A DNA stretch of 64,000 nucleotides from Solirubrobacter deserti (GCF_027587175.1 NZ_JAPCID010000031.1:22569-86568); one strand, 5' to 3'. Numbered from the stretch's first letter, positions 16,150-24,962 are shown. Translations and numbers: made by a program. Notes: a model not told the origin generated them from the sequence alone.

Positions 16150-16966
16150 GGCATTCGCGCTGCTTGGCGGCGCCGCGCTGCTCGGCTCGCTCTGGCTGTC
16201 GTGGTATGAGCGGTTCGAGCGCTCGGACGCGGCGTTCATCGTCACGCGCGGCGCCAACGACACCGAGTCCGTGTCGCTGCTCGGCATGAGGGAGCTCGAC
16301 GGCGTGGCGGCATGGTCCGCGTTCACCGCCACCGATGTCGTGCTCGCGACCCTCGCGCTGGCGACGCCGGTGATCGCCTGGCGCCGACCGTCTGCGGCGC
16401 CGCTGTTCGGGGCGCTCGCGCTCGCCCTCGTCGTGTTCCGGCTGATCGAGCCGCCGGGCCCGCCGGTCGAGCACACGCTGGCAATAGGCGCCGGCGTCGC
16501 GCTCGCGGGCGCGGTCGCCCTGTGCGGCCCGTACGCGCGCTACGCGGGCGCGCCACTGCTGATCGCCGCGCTGTGGATGCCGTGGTACGCCGCGGACGTC
16601 GAGCCGCCGCCGGACGTCGGCAACCTCGCCGCGCCGGAGCTCGCGGCCGTTCTGGGCAGCGGGGAGGGCGTCGAACTCGCGCTCTCCACGCCGTGGACGC
16701 TGTTCACGCTCACGGCGGTCGGCCTGGCGATCCTGGCGCTGGCCGCGCTCACGCGCATCCGCCGCGTCGCTCCCACTGCCGGCGCGCTGGCCACCCTGCT
16801 CGTCGCGGCGCGGCTCGCCTTCCCGCCCGAGGCGCTCGAACCCCGCGCGGGTGCCTTCATCGCCCTCGGCGCGGCGCTGCTCGCATGGACCGGCGCCTGG
16901 CTCAGCGTCCGTGACGAGTCGACTCCGGGCGCCGCCGGGCCGGACGTCCCGCGCCGCGCCGCCTAA
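16136..16966 (+). CDS. Membrane protein with two copies of the four-helix unit
   Basis: 276 residues from GTG 16136, overlapping the preceding gene by 14 nt. The first half begins WSRAFALLGGAALLGSLWLSWY and continues AWSAFTATDVVLATLALATPVIAW. The second half repeats the plan: YAGAPLLIAALWMPWYAADVEPP, then WTLFTLTAVGLAILALAALTRI, and ends WLSVRDESTPGAAGPDVPRRAA. About eight membrane segments result. The Trp-Tyr pair after the first helix of each unit is kept. Its TAA stop (16964-16966) forms the start of the TAAGAT box of gatC. No function is recognised. Confidence 0.68.
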   Translation: MKWSRAFALLGGAALLGSLWLSWYERFERSDAAFIVTRGANDTESVSLLGMRELDGVAAWSAFTATDVVLATLALATPVIAWRRPSAAPLFGALALALVVFRLIEPPGPPVEHTLAIGAGVALAGAVALCGPYARYAGAPLLIAALWMPWYAADVEPPPDVGNLAAPELAAVLGSGEGVELALSTPWTLFTLTAVGLAILALAALTRIRRVAPTAGALATLLVAARLAFPPEALEPRAGAFIALGAALLAWTGAWLSVRDESTPGAAGPDVPRRAA

Positions 16967-16969
16967 GAT
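16964..16969 (+). promoter_or_regulatory. -10 box TAAGAT for gatCAB, built on a stop codon
   Basis: TAAGAT ends 8 nt before the gatC ATG. Its first three bases are the stop codon of the membrane-protein gene. No Shine-Dalgarno sequence is seen. Confidence 0.55.
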
Positions 16970-16977
16970 CAGCGGCA

Positions 16978-17265
16978 ATGCTCAGCAGCGACCAGGTTCT
17001 CCATGTCGCCCGCCTTGCCCGCCTCGAGCTCACCCCCGAGGAGGTCGAGCGCTTCGGCGGCGAACTCTCCAAAGTCCTTGACCACATCGAGCTGATCGGT
17101 CAGCTCGAGCTGGAAGACGTCCCGCCGACCTCGCACGTGATCGACGTCGAGAACGCGCTCCGCGCCGACGAGCCGCGGCCGTCGATGCCGGTCGAGCGCG
17201 CGCTCGAGAGCGCTCCGGACGCCGCCGAGGGCGGCTTCCGCGTCCCGAGCCCAGGCGCCTCATGA
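16978..17265 (+). CDS. gatC: Asp/Glu-tRNA amidotransferase subunit C
   Basis: 95 residues, standard length. The protein shows the GatC pattern: VLHVARLARLELTPEEVERFGGELSKVLDHIELIGQLELEDVPPTSH, then LRADEPRPSMPVERALESAPDAAEGGFRVP. It stabilises GatA and wraps the GatA-GatB interface in the complex that amidates mischarged Glu-tRNA(Gln) and/or Asp-tRNA(Asn). It overlaps gatA by 4 nt (ATGA). It is probably the first gene of a leaderless gatCAB transcript. Confidence 0.93.
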   Translation: MLSSDQVLHVARLARLELTPEEVERFGGELSKVLDHIELIGQLELEDVPPTSHVIDVENALRADEPRPSMPVERALESAPDAAEGGFRVPSPGAS

Positions 17266-18671
17266 TCGAGCTCACCGCCAAGCAGGCCGCGGACGCGATC
17301 CGCTCCGGCGACCTGGACGCGAACGAGTACTTCGAGTTCTACCGGCAGCGAGCCGCGTCGGACCCGTACAACTCGTACACCTGGGTCGCCGAGAAGGCGC
17401 CGGAGATCGACACGCGCAAGCCGTTCGCGGGCGTGCCGATCGCGATCAAGGACCTCTTCTGCACCGAGGGCATCCCCAGCCAGGCCGGCTCGAAGATCCT
17501 CGAGGACTATCGCCCGCCCTACACGGCCACCAGCGTCGACAGGCTCACGACGCACGCCGGCGGCACGCTGCTGGGCAAGACCAATCAGGACGAGTTCGCC
17601 ATGGGCTCGTCCACCGAGAACTCGGCCTACGGGCCCACGCTGAACCCGTGGGACACGAGCCGCGTCCCGGGGGGCAGCAGCGGCGGCTCGGCGGCCGTCG
17701 TCGCCGGGGCGACCGCGCCGTGGTCGATCGGCACCGACACCGGCGGCTCGATCCGCCAGCCCGCCGCGCTCACCGGCATCGTCGGCCTCAAGCCCACGTA
17801 CGGTGCGATCTCCCGCTACGGCATGATCGCCTTCGCGTCGTCGCTGGATCAGGCGGGCCCGTTCACGCGCGACGTCACCGACAGCGCGATGCTGCTGTCC
17901 GCGATGGTCGGCGCCGACCCGTGCGACCAGACGAGCCTCGGCCTCCCGGAGCCCGTGCGGATCCCGACCGCGAACGACCTCAAGGGCATCCGCCTGGGCG
18001 TGCCGGAGGAGCTCGCAGGGGAGGGCATCGAGGACGGCGTGCTGAAGGCGTTCAACGACACGCTGGAGCTGGCCAAATCGCTGGGCGCGACCGTCGAGAC
18101 CACGCACCTGCCGCACGCGCCGCACGGCCTCGCCGCGTACTACCTGATCGCGCCCGCCGAGTGCTCGTCCAACCTCGCGCGCTACGACGGCGTCCGCTAC
18201 GGCTTCCGCAAGTCGGGCGCCAGCACGCTGATCGACATGTACACGCAGACGCGTGAGGCGGGCTTCGGGGCGGAGGTCAAGCGCCGCATCATGCTCGGCA
18301 CCTACGCGCTGAGCTCGGGCTACTACGACGCCTACTACGGCCGCGCGCAGAAGGTCCGCACGCTGATCTCGCAGGACTTCAAGAACGCCTGGGACAAGTT
18401 CGACTTCATCGTCACCCCGACGGCCCCGGGCGTCGCGTTCGAGCTCGGCTCCAAGACCGCCGACCCGCTCGCGATGTATCTCAACGACTTCTGCACCGTG
18501 CCGATGTCGCTCGCCGGCATCCCCGCGATCTCGATCCCGAACGGTCTGTCCGAAGGGCTCCCGGTCGGCTTCCAGATCGCCGGCCCGGCGTTCAGCGAGA
18601 ATCGCATCCTGGACGCGGCGCTCGCGCTCGAGAAGGCGATCGGATTCGACGCAAGCAAGGCGTACGCATGA
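17262..18671 (+). CDS. gatA: Asp/Glu-tRNA amidotransferase subunit A
   Basis: 469 residues. The amidase-signature catalytic triad is visible: Lys in FAGVPIAIKDLFCTEG (near 58), the cis-Ser in PGGSSGGSAAVVAG (near 137) and the nucleophilic Ser in GTDTGGSIRQPAALTGIVGLKPTYG (near 160). GatA hydrolyses glutamine, and the ammonia passes to GatB. Overlaps of 4 nt on both sides show tight coupling with gatC and gatB. Confidence 0.96.
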   Translation: MIELTAKQAADAIRSGDLDANEYFEFYRQRAASDPYNSYTWVAEKAPEIDTRKPFAGVPIAIKDLFCTEGIPSQAGSKILEDYRPPYTATSVDRLTTHAGGTLLGKTNQDEFAMGSSTENSAYGPTLNPWDTSRVPGGSSGGSAAVVAGATAPWSIGTDTGGSIRQPAALTGIVGLKPTYGAISRYGMIAFASSLDQAGPFTRDVTDSAMLLSAMVGADPCDQTSLGLPEPVRIPTANDLKGIRLGVPEELAGEGIEDGVLKAFNDTLELAKSLGATVETTHLPHAPHGLAAYYLIAPAECSSNLARYDGVRYGFRKSGASTLIDMYTQTREAGFGAEVKRRIMLGTYALSSGYYDAYYGRAQKVRTLISQDFKNAWDKFDFIVTPTAPGVAFELGSKTADPLAMYLNDFCTVPMSLAGIPAISIPNGLSEGLPVGFQIAGPAFSENRILDAALALEKAIGFDASKAYA

Positions 18672-20095
18672 GCACCGAGTACGAACCCGTCATCGGGCTG
18701 GAGATCCACGTCCAGCTCAAGACCCGCACGAAGATGTTCTGCGGGTGCGAGCTCAGCTTCGGCGAGGAGCCCAACACACGCACCTGCCCGATCTGCCTCG
18801 GCCTGCCCGGGACGCTGCCGGTGACCAACGCCCAGGCCGTCCAGTACGGGATCATGATGGGCCTCGCGCTGGGCTGCGAGATCGCGCCGCGGTCGATCTT
18901 CCACCGCAAGAACTACTTCTATCCCGATCTGGCGAAGGGCTACCAGATCTCCCAGTACGACATCCCCCTGTGCCTGGGCGGGCGGCTGGGCGACGTGCGC
19001 ATCCACCGCATCCACCTCGAGGAGGACGCGGCCAAGCTCGTCCACGTCGGCGCGTCGGGCCGCATCCACGGGAGCGAAGCCTCCGTCGTGGACTACAACC
19101 GCGGCGGCACGCCGCTCGCGGAGATCGTCACCGAGCCGGACCTCCGCAGCGCCGAGCAGGCGCGCGACTGGCTGCAGCTGCTGCGCGAGACGCTGCGCCA
19201 GCTGGGCGTGAGCGACGTGAACATGGAGGAGGGGTCGCTGCGCTGCGACGCCAACGTCTCCATCCGCCCCAAGGGCACGCACGCGCTGGGCACCAAGACC
19301 GAGCTCAAGAACATGAACTCGTTCCGGTACGTGATGCAGGGCATCAACGCCGAGATCGCGCGCCAGACCGCCCTGCTGGAGTCCGGCGAGTCCGTCACGC
19401 AGGAGACCCTGCACTTCGACCCGGTGTCCGGCCGCATCTCCTCGCTGCGCAGCAAGGAAGAGGCGCACGACTACCGCTACTTCCCGGAGCCCGACCTCGT
19501 CCCGATCGTCCCGACGCCCGAGATGATGGCCGCCGCCGAGGCCGCCATCCCCGAGCTCCCGGCCGACCGCGAGGCCCGCTACGAGTCCGACTTCGGCATC
19601 CCGACCGACACCGCGCACCTGTTCGCGTACGAGCCCACCTGGGGCACGTACTTCGAGCGCGTCGCGGTCGAGGGCAACCGCGACGCCAAGGCCGCCGCCA
19701 TCTGGGTCACCGAGCTGCGCACGCGCCTGGGCGCCGACGCCGACCCGCACAAGTCCGCGGTCGTCCCCGCCCAGCTGGCGGCCCTCGCCGCTCTCGTCGC
19801 CGCCAAGAAGGTCACGGCCGGCTCGGCCCGCACCGTCCTCGACAAGATGGTCGAGACCGGCGACCACCCGGACCGGATCGCCGAGGCCGAGGGCCTGACC
19901 GTCATGGAGGACTCGGGCGAGCTCTCCCAGATCGTCGCCAAGGTCATCTCCGAGAACCCGGACGTGGTCGAGAAGGTCCGCGGCGGCAACGCCAAGGCCA
20001 TGGGCGCGCTCGTCGGCCCGATCATGCGCGAGACCAAGGGCCGCGCCGACGGCGGCGAAGTCAACCGCCTCCTGCGCGAGCAGCTCGGCGTCTGA
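18668..20095 (+). CDS. gatB: Asp/Glu-tRNA amidotransferase subunit B
   Basis: 475 residues. N-terminal catalytic cradle: YEPVIGLEIHVQLKTRTKMFCGC, NTRTCPICLGLPGTLPVTN (zinc-binding Cys pairs), IFHRKNYFYPDLAKGYQISQYDIPLC and MEEGSLRCDANVSIRPKG. The C-terminal YqeY-like tRNA-binding tail ends EVNRLLREQLGV. It activates the misacylated tRNA with ATP and transfers ammonia from GatA. A strong hairpin follows 15 nt after the stop. Confidence 0.96.
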   Translation: MSTEYEPVIGLEIHVQLKTRTKMFCGCELSFGEEPNTRTCPICLGLPGTLPVTNAQAVQYGIMMGLALGCEIAPRSIFHRKNYFYPDLAKGYQISQYDIPLCLGGRLGDVRIHRIHLEEDAAKLVHVGASGRIHGSEASVVDYNRGGTPLAEIVTEPDLRSAEQARDWLQLLRETLRQLGVSDVNMEEGSLRCDANVSIRPKGTHALGTKTELKNMNSFRYVMQGINAEIARQTALLESGESVTQETLHFDPVSGRISSLRSKEEAHDYRYFPEPDLVPIVPTPEMMAAAEAAIPELPADREARYESDFGIPTDTAHLFAYEPTWGTYFERVAVEGNRDAKAAAIWVTELRTRLGADADPHKSAVVPAQLAALAALVAAKKVTAGSARTVLDKMVETGDHPDRIAEAEGLTVMEDSGELSQIVAKVISENPDVVEKVRGGNAKAMGALVGPIMRETKGRADGGEVNRLLREQLGV

Positions 20096-20110
20096 AGCAG
20101 CATCGCTGAC

Positions 20111-20135
20111 GGGCCTCGCGCTCAGCGCGAGGCCC
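20111..20135. terminator. Hairpin between convergent gatB and unknown gene
   Basis: GGGCCTCGCGCT and AGCGCGAGGCCC form a 12-bp perfect stem around a single C. It follows the gatB stop and contains the stop codon of the 215-residue gene on the other strand. No T-tract is present, so it may act with Rho or only protect 3' ends. Confidence 0.6.
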
Positions 20136-20769
20136 CGGACGGCGAGCGCCGCAGGTGCTCGAGCTCGCCGTTGCGCACGCGGGCGACGAACGCGCGCCCC
20201 GCTGCCGGATCAGCGAGGAAGCCCTCGAAGGTCGCGCCGTCGACCTCGTACCACTCGGACCACTCGACCGCCGAGTGGGAGACCGCGACCGACACGAAGG
20301 TCCGCCCCGAGACGCGGTCGCGCTCGAGGGCGAAGCGCTCTTCCCGGTCGATGCGGACCGCATCCAGCGCTGCCGGATCGACGTGCGCCTGCCGGCGCAG
20401 CTGCTCGCGCTCGGACCACCGGCGGACGGCCTGCTCGCCGAAGAGCGGGTTCTCCCAGCGGCCACCCGTGAGGGCGTCGAGCGTGCGGGTGTGCAGCGCC
20501 CAGCCGAGGTTCAGGCCGAACGACGTCTTCGTCACGGCGGTCAGGAAGTCGGTCGTGGTCCACACGGGCGCGACGAGCAGCACGCATTCGGCGACCGTCG
20601 TCCGCACGTGGCCGCTGTTGAACAGGAACTCGGCGTGCCCGTCGGCTACGTGGGTCTCGTCCCTCCACACGTCGTTCGCGGCGGCCGCCCATGCGGCCAC
20701 GACCTGTGCATCGGTGACGCCCACGGGCAGCGACGACCAGAAGGTGGCCTCGGCCGACGTGAGTGACAT
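20122..20769 (-). CDS. Unknown protein, last gene of the two-component operon
   Basis: 215 residues; ATG 20769 shares a base with the stop of the response-regulator gene (TGATG). The sequence is rich in Trp and Ala (TFWSSLPVGVTDAQVVAAWAAAANDVWRDE; GLNLGWALHTRTLDALTGGRWENPLFGEQ; HSAVEWSEWYEVDGATFEGFLAD). No signal peptide, membrane segment or catalytic motif is visible. I do not recognise the family. Coupling to the regulator suggests a role in the same response, perhaps as an auxiliary or sensor-related soluble protein. Confidence 0.7.
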   Translation of the reverse strand: MSLTSAEATFWSSLPVGVTDAQVVAAWAAAANDVWRDETHVADGHAEFLFNSGHVRTTVAECVLLVAPVWTTTDFLTAVTKTSFGLNLGWALHTRTLDALTGGRWENPLFGEQAVRRWSEREQLRRQAHVDPAALDAVRIDREERFALERDRVSGRTFVSVAVSHSAVEWSEWYEVDGATFEGFLADPAAGRAFVARVRNGELEHLRRSPSGASR

Positions 20770-21407
20770 CAGGACGCGTCCTGGACGAGCAGCGCGACCT
20801 GCACGCGGTTCTCGACCTCCAGCTTCACGAGCAGCCGCGACACGTGCGCCTTCACGGTCGCGACGCTCATGTGCAGCCGGGACCCGATGTCGGCGTTCGA
20901 GCAGCCCAGGCCGACGAGGTCGGCGACCTCGCGCTCCCGGGCGCTGAGCGTCTCCAGCCGCGTGCGCGCGGTCTCCCGGCGGCCGCCGTCGTCGGCGACG
21001 AGCGCGATCAGGCGCCGGGTGACGGCCGGTGACAGTGTTCCCTCGCCCGCGTGCACGTGCTCGATCGCGCGCACGATCTCCGGCGGCGGCGTGTCCTTGA
21101 GCAGGAATCCGGCCGCGCCCGCCCGCAGCGCCCGCAGGACCAGCTCGTCGGCGTCGAACGTGGTCAACACGATCACCTCGGGCGGCGAGGGCTGGGCGCG
21201 CAGCAGGCGCGTGGCCTCGATGCCGTCGAGCAGCGGCATGCGGATGTCCATCAGCACGACGTCCGGGTGGTGGCTGTCGACGGCGGCCAGCACGCCGCGG
21301 CCGTCGTCGGTCTCGCCGACGACGTCGATCTGCGGCGCGCCCGCGAGCATCATGCGCAGCCCGCTGCGCACGAGCGCGTCGTCGTCGACGAGCAGGACGC
21401 GGATCAC
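20769..21407 (-). CDS. LuxR/NarL-family response regulator
   Basis: 212 residues from GTG 21407, which overlaps the kinase stop (GTGA); GTG 21413 is also possible. Receiver domain: acidic DDD at 8-10, phospho-acceptor Asp near 54 in VVLMDIRMPLLDG, switch Thr in VLTTFDADE, and Lys in FLLKDTPP. C-terminal NarL-type helix-turn-helix: LSAREREVADLVGLGCSNADIGSRLHMSVATVKAHVSRLLVKL. It should bind DNA as a dimer when phosphorylated by the kinase encoded just upstream. Likely target: the ABC exporter divergent from the operon. Confidence 0.93.
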   Translation of the reverse strand: MIRVLLVDDDALVRSGLRMMLAGAPQIDVVGETDDGRGVLAAVDSHHPDVVLMDIRMPLLDGIEATRLLRAQPSPPEVIVLTTFDADELVLRALRAGAAGFLLKDTPPPEIVRAIEHVHAGEGTLSPAVTRRLIALVADDGGRRETARTRLETLSAREREVADLVGLGCSNADIGSRLHMSVATVKAHVSRLLVKLEVENRVQVALLVQDAS

Positions 21408-22570
21408 GTCCACGGCAGCACCGCCCGCAGCACGAAGTCGCCGCGCGGATTCGGGCCGCACTCCAGCGAGCCGCCCGCGAGCTCCACCCGCTCGGTCAAG
21501 CCGATCAGGCCGCTGCCCCCGGGCGCGGCGGGCGGCGCGAGGGCCGACTTGCGCGACACGACCTCGACCACCAACGACGAGTCCGACGGTCCCACGGTGA
21601 CCTCGACGGCGGCCGCGGGGGCGTGCTTGCGCGCGTTCGTCAGTCCTTCCTGGACGATGCGGTAGGCCGTGCGGCCGACCATCACCTCGCCGCCGGAAGC
21701 CTCGACCCGCGAGCGCACGTGCATGCCGGCGGCGCGCGACTCCTCGATCAGCGCCGGGATCGCGTCCACGGTGGGCTGCGGCGGAGCGGTCACGCCGTCG
21801 CCCGTGCGCAGGACGCCGATCACGTGGCGCAGGTCGCGCAACGCGTCAGTCGCGGTCTGGCGGATCACGCCCGCGGCCTGCTCGATCTCCTCGGGCGTCG
21901 CGTCCGGCCGGAACTCCAGTGCCCCGGCGTGGACGCTCAGCAGCGACAGGCGGTGCGCCAGCACGTCGTGCATCTCACCGGCGATCCGACGCCGCTCCGT
22001 CTCCCGCGCCGCCTCCACGTGCGCGCGCTGCTCGGCTTCGGCCTTCTCCGCCCGCTCGTGGGCCGTGAGCAGCAGATCACGCTGGGCGCGGGTGAACAGT
22101 CCCCACGGCACGACCACGAGCGGGAACAGCACCGCGAACGCGAGGTCGATGACCATCGGCAGCTCGGGGTCGTCGAAGACGACCGAGTAGACGATGCCGA
22201 TCAGGCAGCTCAGGATCACCGAGATCACGATCTGCCTGCGGGTGCCGCGCAGCGCGAGGTTGAACAGGGCGATCAGCCCGGGGCCGGCGGCCATGGCGGA
22301 GAACGCGCCGACCGGCGTCAGCAGCAGAAAGACGAGCCACGGACGGCGGCGGCGCCACCACAGCGGGATGAAGCAGAGCACGCCGACGACGAAGTCGAGG
22401 TTCACCTGCTGCTCGGTGCGGTAGTGCTCGGTCCCCCCGAGCGCGACGAGTCCGACGAACGCGCCGACCGCGAGCATCGACGCGTCCACGATCCAGTCGC
22501 GCGTCGTGCGCCTGGACGACCCCGACTCGGCCAGCACGCCGGGAAGCATCGAGAACCGCGGACCGCTCAC
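21404..22570 (-). CDS. Sensor histidine kinase, HisKA_3 type
   Basis: 388 residues from GTG 22570, chosen because a TACGCT box lies 7 nt before it. The N-terminal half has four to six membrane segments (about 24-160) with short loops and no large extracellular domain, like intramembrane-sensing kinases. The phospho-acceptor His (near 201) is in RRIAGEMHDVLAHRLSLLSVHAGAL. The ATPase domain shows RIVQEGLTNARKHAPAA (N box) and GGSGLIGLTERVELAGGSLECGP (G box). A much longer in-frame extension upstream is antisense to the ABC ATPase gene and is rejected. Confidence 0.92.
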   Translation of the reverse strand: MSGPRFSMLPGVLAESGSSRRTTRDWIVDASMLAVGAFVGLVALGGTEHYRTEQQVNLDFVVGVLCFIPLWWRRRRPWLVFLLLTPVGAFSAMAAGPGLIALFNLALRGTRRQIVISVILSCLIGIVYSVVFDDPELPMVIDLAFAVLFPLVVVPWGLFTRAQRDLLLTAHERAEKAEAEQRAHVEAARETERRRIAGEMHDVLAHRLSLLSVHAGALEFRPDATPEEIEQAAGVIRQTATDALRDLRHVIGVLRTGDGVTAPPQPTVDAIPALIEESRAAGMHVRSRVEASGGEVMVGRTAYRIVQEGLTNARKHAPAAAVEVTVGPSDSSLVVEVVSRKSALAPPAAPGGSGLIGLTERVELAGGSLECGPNPRGDFVLRAVLPWT

Positions 22571-22577
22571 GACCGCA

Positions 22578-22583
22578 AGCGTA
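22578..22583 (-). promoter_or_regulatory. -10 box TACGCT for the histidine kinase operon
   Basis: TACGCT on the minus strand ends 7 nt before GTG 22570 with no Shine-Dalgarno sequence, supporting that start codon. Confidence 0.5.
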
Positions 22584-22678
22584 CGCCCGCGCGCGGAGCA
22601 GCACCCCCTACTGAAGTCGATCCACCCACCGACGAGGGACCGATGGCGCACGGACCGCCGCGGCCGATCCTCCGGGCC

Positions 22679-23560
22679 ATGATCGAAGCGACAGGACTGA
22701 CGAAGCGCCTGGGAGGGCGCACCGTGGTCAGCGACGTGTCGTTCCGCTGCGAGCCGGGCACCGTCACCGGCTTCCTGGGACCGAACGGCGCCGGCAAGAC
22801 CACGACGATGCGGATGGTGGTCGGGCTTTCGACGCCCGACGCCGGCGCCTCCCGCGTGCTCGACCGCCGCTACCACGACATCCCCAACCCGGGTCGGCAC
22901 GTCGGCGTGTTGCTCGACGCGTCCGCCCAGCACCCCGGCCGCAGCGGCCGCGAGGCGTTGGCCATCAGCGCCCAGATGATGGGCGTGCCGGAGTCCCGCG
23001 TGACCGAGCTGCTCGCGCTGGTCGGGCTCGACGACAGCGCGGCGAAGAAGCGCGTGCGCCAGTACTCGCTCGGCATGCGCCAGCGCCTCGGGCTCGCGCA
23101 CGCCCTGCTCGGCGATCCGCAGGTGCTGATCCTCGACGAGCCCGCCAACGGCCTGGACCCCGAAGGCATCCGCTGGATGCGCGGCCTGCTGCGCGACTTC
23201 GCCGACCGCGGCGGCACCGTGTTCCTCTCCAGCCACCTCCTGAGCGAGGTCGAGGCGGTCGCCGACCGCCTGCTGATCATCGGCCAAGGCAAGATCGTCG
23301 CCGACGGCACGCGCGACGAGCTGCTCGCCGGCACCGGCGTGCTGGTGCGCGCCACCGACCCGCGCGAGCTCGAGAACGCGCTTCACAGCGCCGGCCTCGC
23401 CGCGCAGGCACTCGAGGACGGCGCGTTCGTCGTCGACGCCGACCCGGAGGCGATCGGCCGCGCCGCGCTCACCGGTGGCGTCGTGCTCACCCACCTGGCG
23501 CCCGCCGAGGGCGCCGGGCTCGAGACCCTGTTCTTCCAGCTCACGGAGACCCCGGCATGA
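22679..23560 (+). CDS. ABC-2 type exporter ATPase
   Basis: 293 residues from ATG 22679. ATG 22643, with GAGGGA just before it, would add 12 residues. Walker A GPNGAGKTTT (near 34), the Q-loop region VGVLLDASAQHPG, signature YSLGMRQRLGLAHALLG, Walker B VLILDEPANGLDPEG and switch His in FLSSHLLSEVEAVADR are intact. It couples to the permease that starts inside its stop codon (ATGA). The pair lies divergent from a kinase-regulator operon, a layout common for antibiotic- or lipid-export systems. Substrate unknown. Confidence 0.92.
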   Translation: MIEATGLTKRLGGRTVVSDVSFRCEPGTVTGFLGPNGAGKTTTMRMVVGLSTPDAGASRVLDRRYHDIPNPGRHVGVLLDASAQHPGRSGREALAISAQMMGVPESRVTELLALVGLDDSAAKKRVRQYSLGMRQRLGLAHALLGDPQVLILDEPANGLDPEGIRWMRGLLRDFADRGGTVFLSSHLLSEVEAVADRLLIIGQGKIVADGTRDELLAGTGVLVRATDPRELENALHSAGLAAQALEDGAFVVDADPEAIGRAALTGGVVLTHLAPAEGAGLETLFFQLTETPA

Positions 23561-24285
23561 ACCCCGCGATTCCCTTCCCGAAGCTCACGTTCGTCGAACT
23601 GCGCAAGATGGTCGACACCCGCGCCGGCTTCTGGCTGCAGGTCGCGACCGCCGTGATCACCATCGCCGCCGTGGTCCTCGTCGGAATCGTCGGCGAGGAC
23701 ACGGACCGCACGCTGCGCAGCATGCTGTCGGTGGCCGTCGCGCCCGCGACCATCCTGCTGCCGATCATCGGCATCCTGTTGGTCTCTTCAGAGTGGACGC
23801 AGCGCACCGCGCTGATCACATTCACGCTCGTGCCCAAACGGCTGCGGGTGATCAACGCCAAGGTCGCGGCCGGCCTCGTGCTCGGCGTGATCGTGTTCGC
23901 GATCGCCGTCGTGGTCGCGCTCGCCGCGACCGCCGCGTTCGGTGGCGACTTCGAGCTCGGCGCCGCCGTGTTCGGCCAGACCGCGGTCGTCGTGCTCACC
24001 GGCATGCTGATCGGCATCGGCTTCGGCGCGGCGTTCCTGAGCTCGGCGCCGGCGATCGTCCTCTACTTCGCGCTACCGCTCGCGCTCGGCATCCTCGGTG
24101 AGTTCAACTTCTTCGACGACATCGCCGAGTGGGTGGACACCGGCCGCACGACCACGCCGCTGATGGAGCACGCCGCGTCAGGCACCGAGTGGGCGCAGTT
24201 CGCCGTCTCGATGCTCGTGTGGATGGTGCTTCCCCTGGCGATCGGCATCTACCGGATCACCCGCGGCGAGATTCGCGCCGCTTAA
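23557..24285 (+). CDS. ABC-2 type exporter membrane subunit
   Basis: 242 residues with six predicted membrane segments: near 29-47, 60-80, 108-132, 138-160, 165-180 and 215-235. The loop SSEWTQRTALITFTLVPKRLRVINAKV is the cytoplasmic coupling region with an SSEWTQRT motif seen in ABC-2 permeases of this kind. The start overlaps the ATPase stop (ATGA). It ends 54 nt before rpsD on the other strand, with a bidirectional hairpin between. Confidence 0.85.
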   Translation: MNPAIPFPKLTFVELRKMVDTRAGFWLQVATAVITIAAVVLVGIVGEDTDRTLRSMLSVAVAPATILLPIIGILLVSSEWTQRTALITFTLVPKRLRVINAKVAAGLVLGVIVFAIAVVVALAATAAFGGDFELGAAVFGQTAVVVLTGMLIGIGFGAAFLSSAPAIVLYFALPLALGILGEFNFFDDIAEWVDTGRTTTPLMEHAASGTEWAQFAVSMLVWMVLPLAIGIYRITRGEIRAA

Positions 24286-24288
24286 ACG

Positions 24289-24327
24289 CGAAAGGACCCG
24301 CACGGGAGCTCCGTGCGGGCCCTTTCG
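24289..24327. terminator. Bidirectional terminator between exporter and rpsD
   Basis: CGAAAGGaCCCGCACGG and CCGTGCGGGcCCTTTCG pair over 17 positions with one mismatch around a GAGCT loop. The flanking AAA and TTT give short U-tracts on both strands, as for intrinsic terminators of convergent genes. Confidence 0.8.
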
Positions 24328-24338
24328 GCGTTGCGGTT

Positions 24339-24962
24339 CTAGACGCGCGAGTAGAGCTCGACGATCAGCTGTTCGTTGACGGGCGCGTTGATGTCCATGC
24401 GCTCCGGCAGCCGCAGCACCTTGCCCTCCAGCGCGTCGAAGTCCGTCTGCAGCCAGCCGGCCACCGAGCCGGTGAGCTCCGTCGCCTGCGAGGCGGTCTC
24501 GCGGACCTTGTCCTTGACCTTGATGCTCTCGCCGGGCGAGACCAGGTAGGACGCGATGTCGACCTTCTTGCCGTCCACGAGCACGTGGCCGTGGTTGACG
24601 AACTGGCGGGCCTGGGCGCGGGTGCCGGCGAAGCCGAGCCGGTAGACGACGTTGTCCAGGCGACGCTCCAGGAGGCGCAGCAGCTCCTCGCCGGTCACGC
24701 CCTGCGCGCGGTTGGCCTTGTCCACGTAGATGCGGAACTGCTTCTCGCGCACGCCGTAGTAGCGCTTGGCCGTCTGCTTGGCACGCAGCTGCGTGTAGTA
24801 GACGGACTGCTTGCGGCGGCGGTTCGCGCCGTGCTGGCCGGGCGGGTTGTCGCCGCGGCGCTCGAGCGCCGACTTGCCATTGAGGGCGCGTTCACCCTTC
24901 AGGAAGAGCTCTACGCCCTCGCGGCGCGAGAGCTTTTCAACGGGTCCGGTATAGCGCCCCAT
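24339..24962 (-). CDS. rpsD: 30S ribosomal protein S4
   Basis: 207 residues. It begins MGRYTGPVEKLSRREGVELFLKGER and carries the S4 RNA-binding domain: RLDNVVYRLGFAGTRAQARQFVNHGHVLVDGKKVDIASYLVSPGE. No CxxC pairs occur near the N-terminus, so this is the zinc-free form. AGGAG lies 3 nt before ATG 24962. S4 binds 16S rRNA early in assembly and often represses its own message. It stands alone here, not in the alpha operon with rpsM, rpsK, rpoA and rplQ. A TACCCT hexamer about 44 nt upstream is a likely -10 box. Confidence 0.97.
   Translation of the reverse strand: MGRYTGPVEKLSRREGVELFLKGERALNGKSALERRGDNPPGQHGANRRRKQSVYYTQLRAKQTAKRYYGVREKQFRIYVDKANRAQGVTGEELLRLLERRLDNVVYRLGFAGTRAQARQFVNHGHVLVDGKKVDIASYLVSPGESIKVKDKVRETASQATELTGSVAGWLQTDFDALEGKVLRLPERMDINAPVNEQLIVELYSRV

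Noticed and set aside
22571..23494. N-terminal extension of the histidine-kinase frame
   Set aside because: Antisense to the ABC ATPase gene; GTG 22570 fits both membrane start and promoter position.
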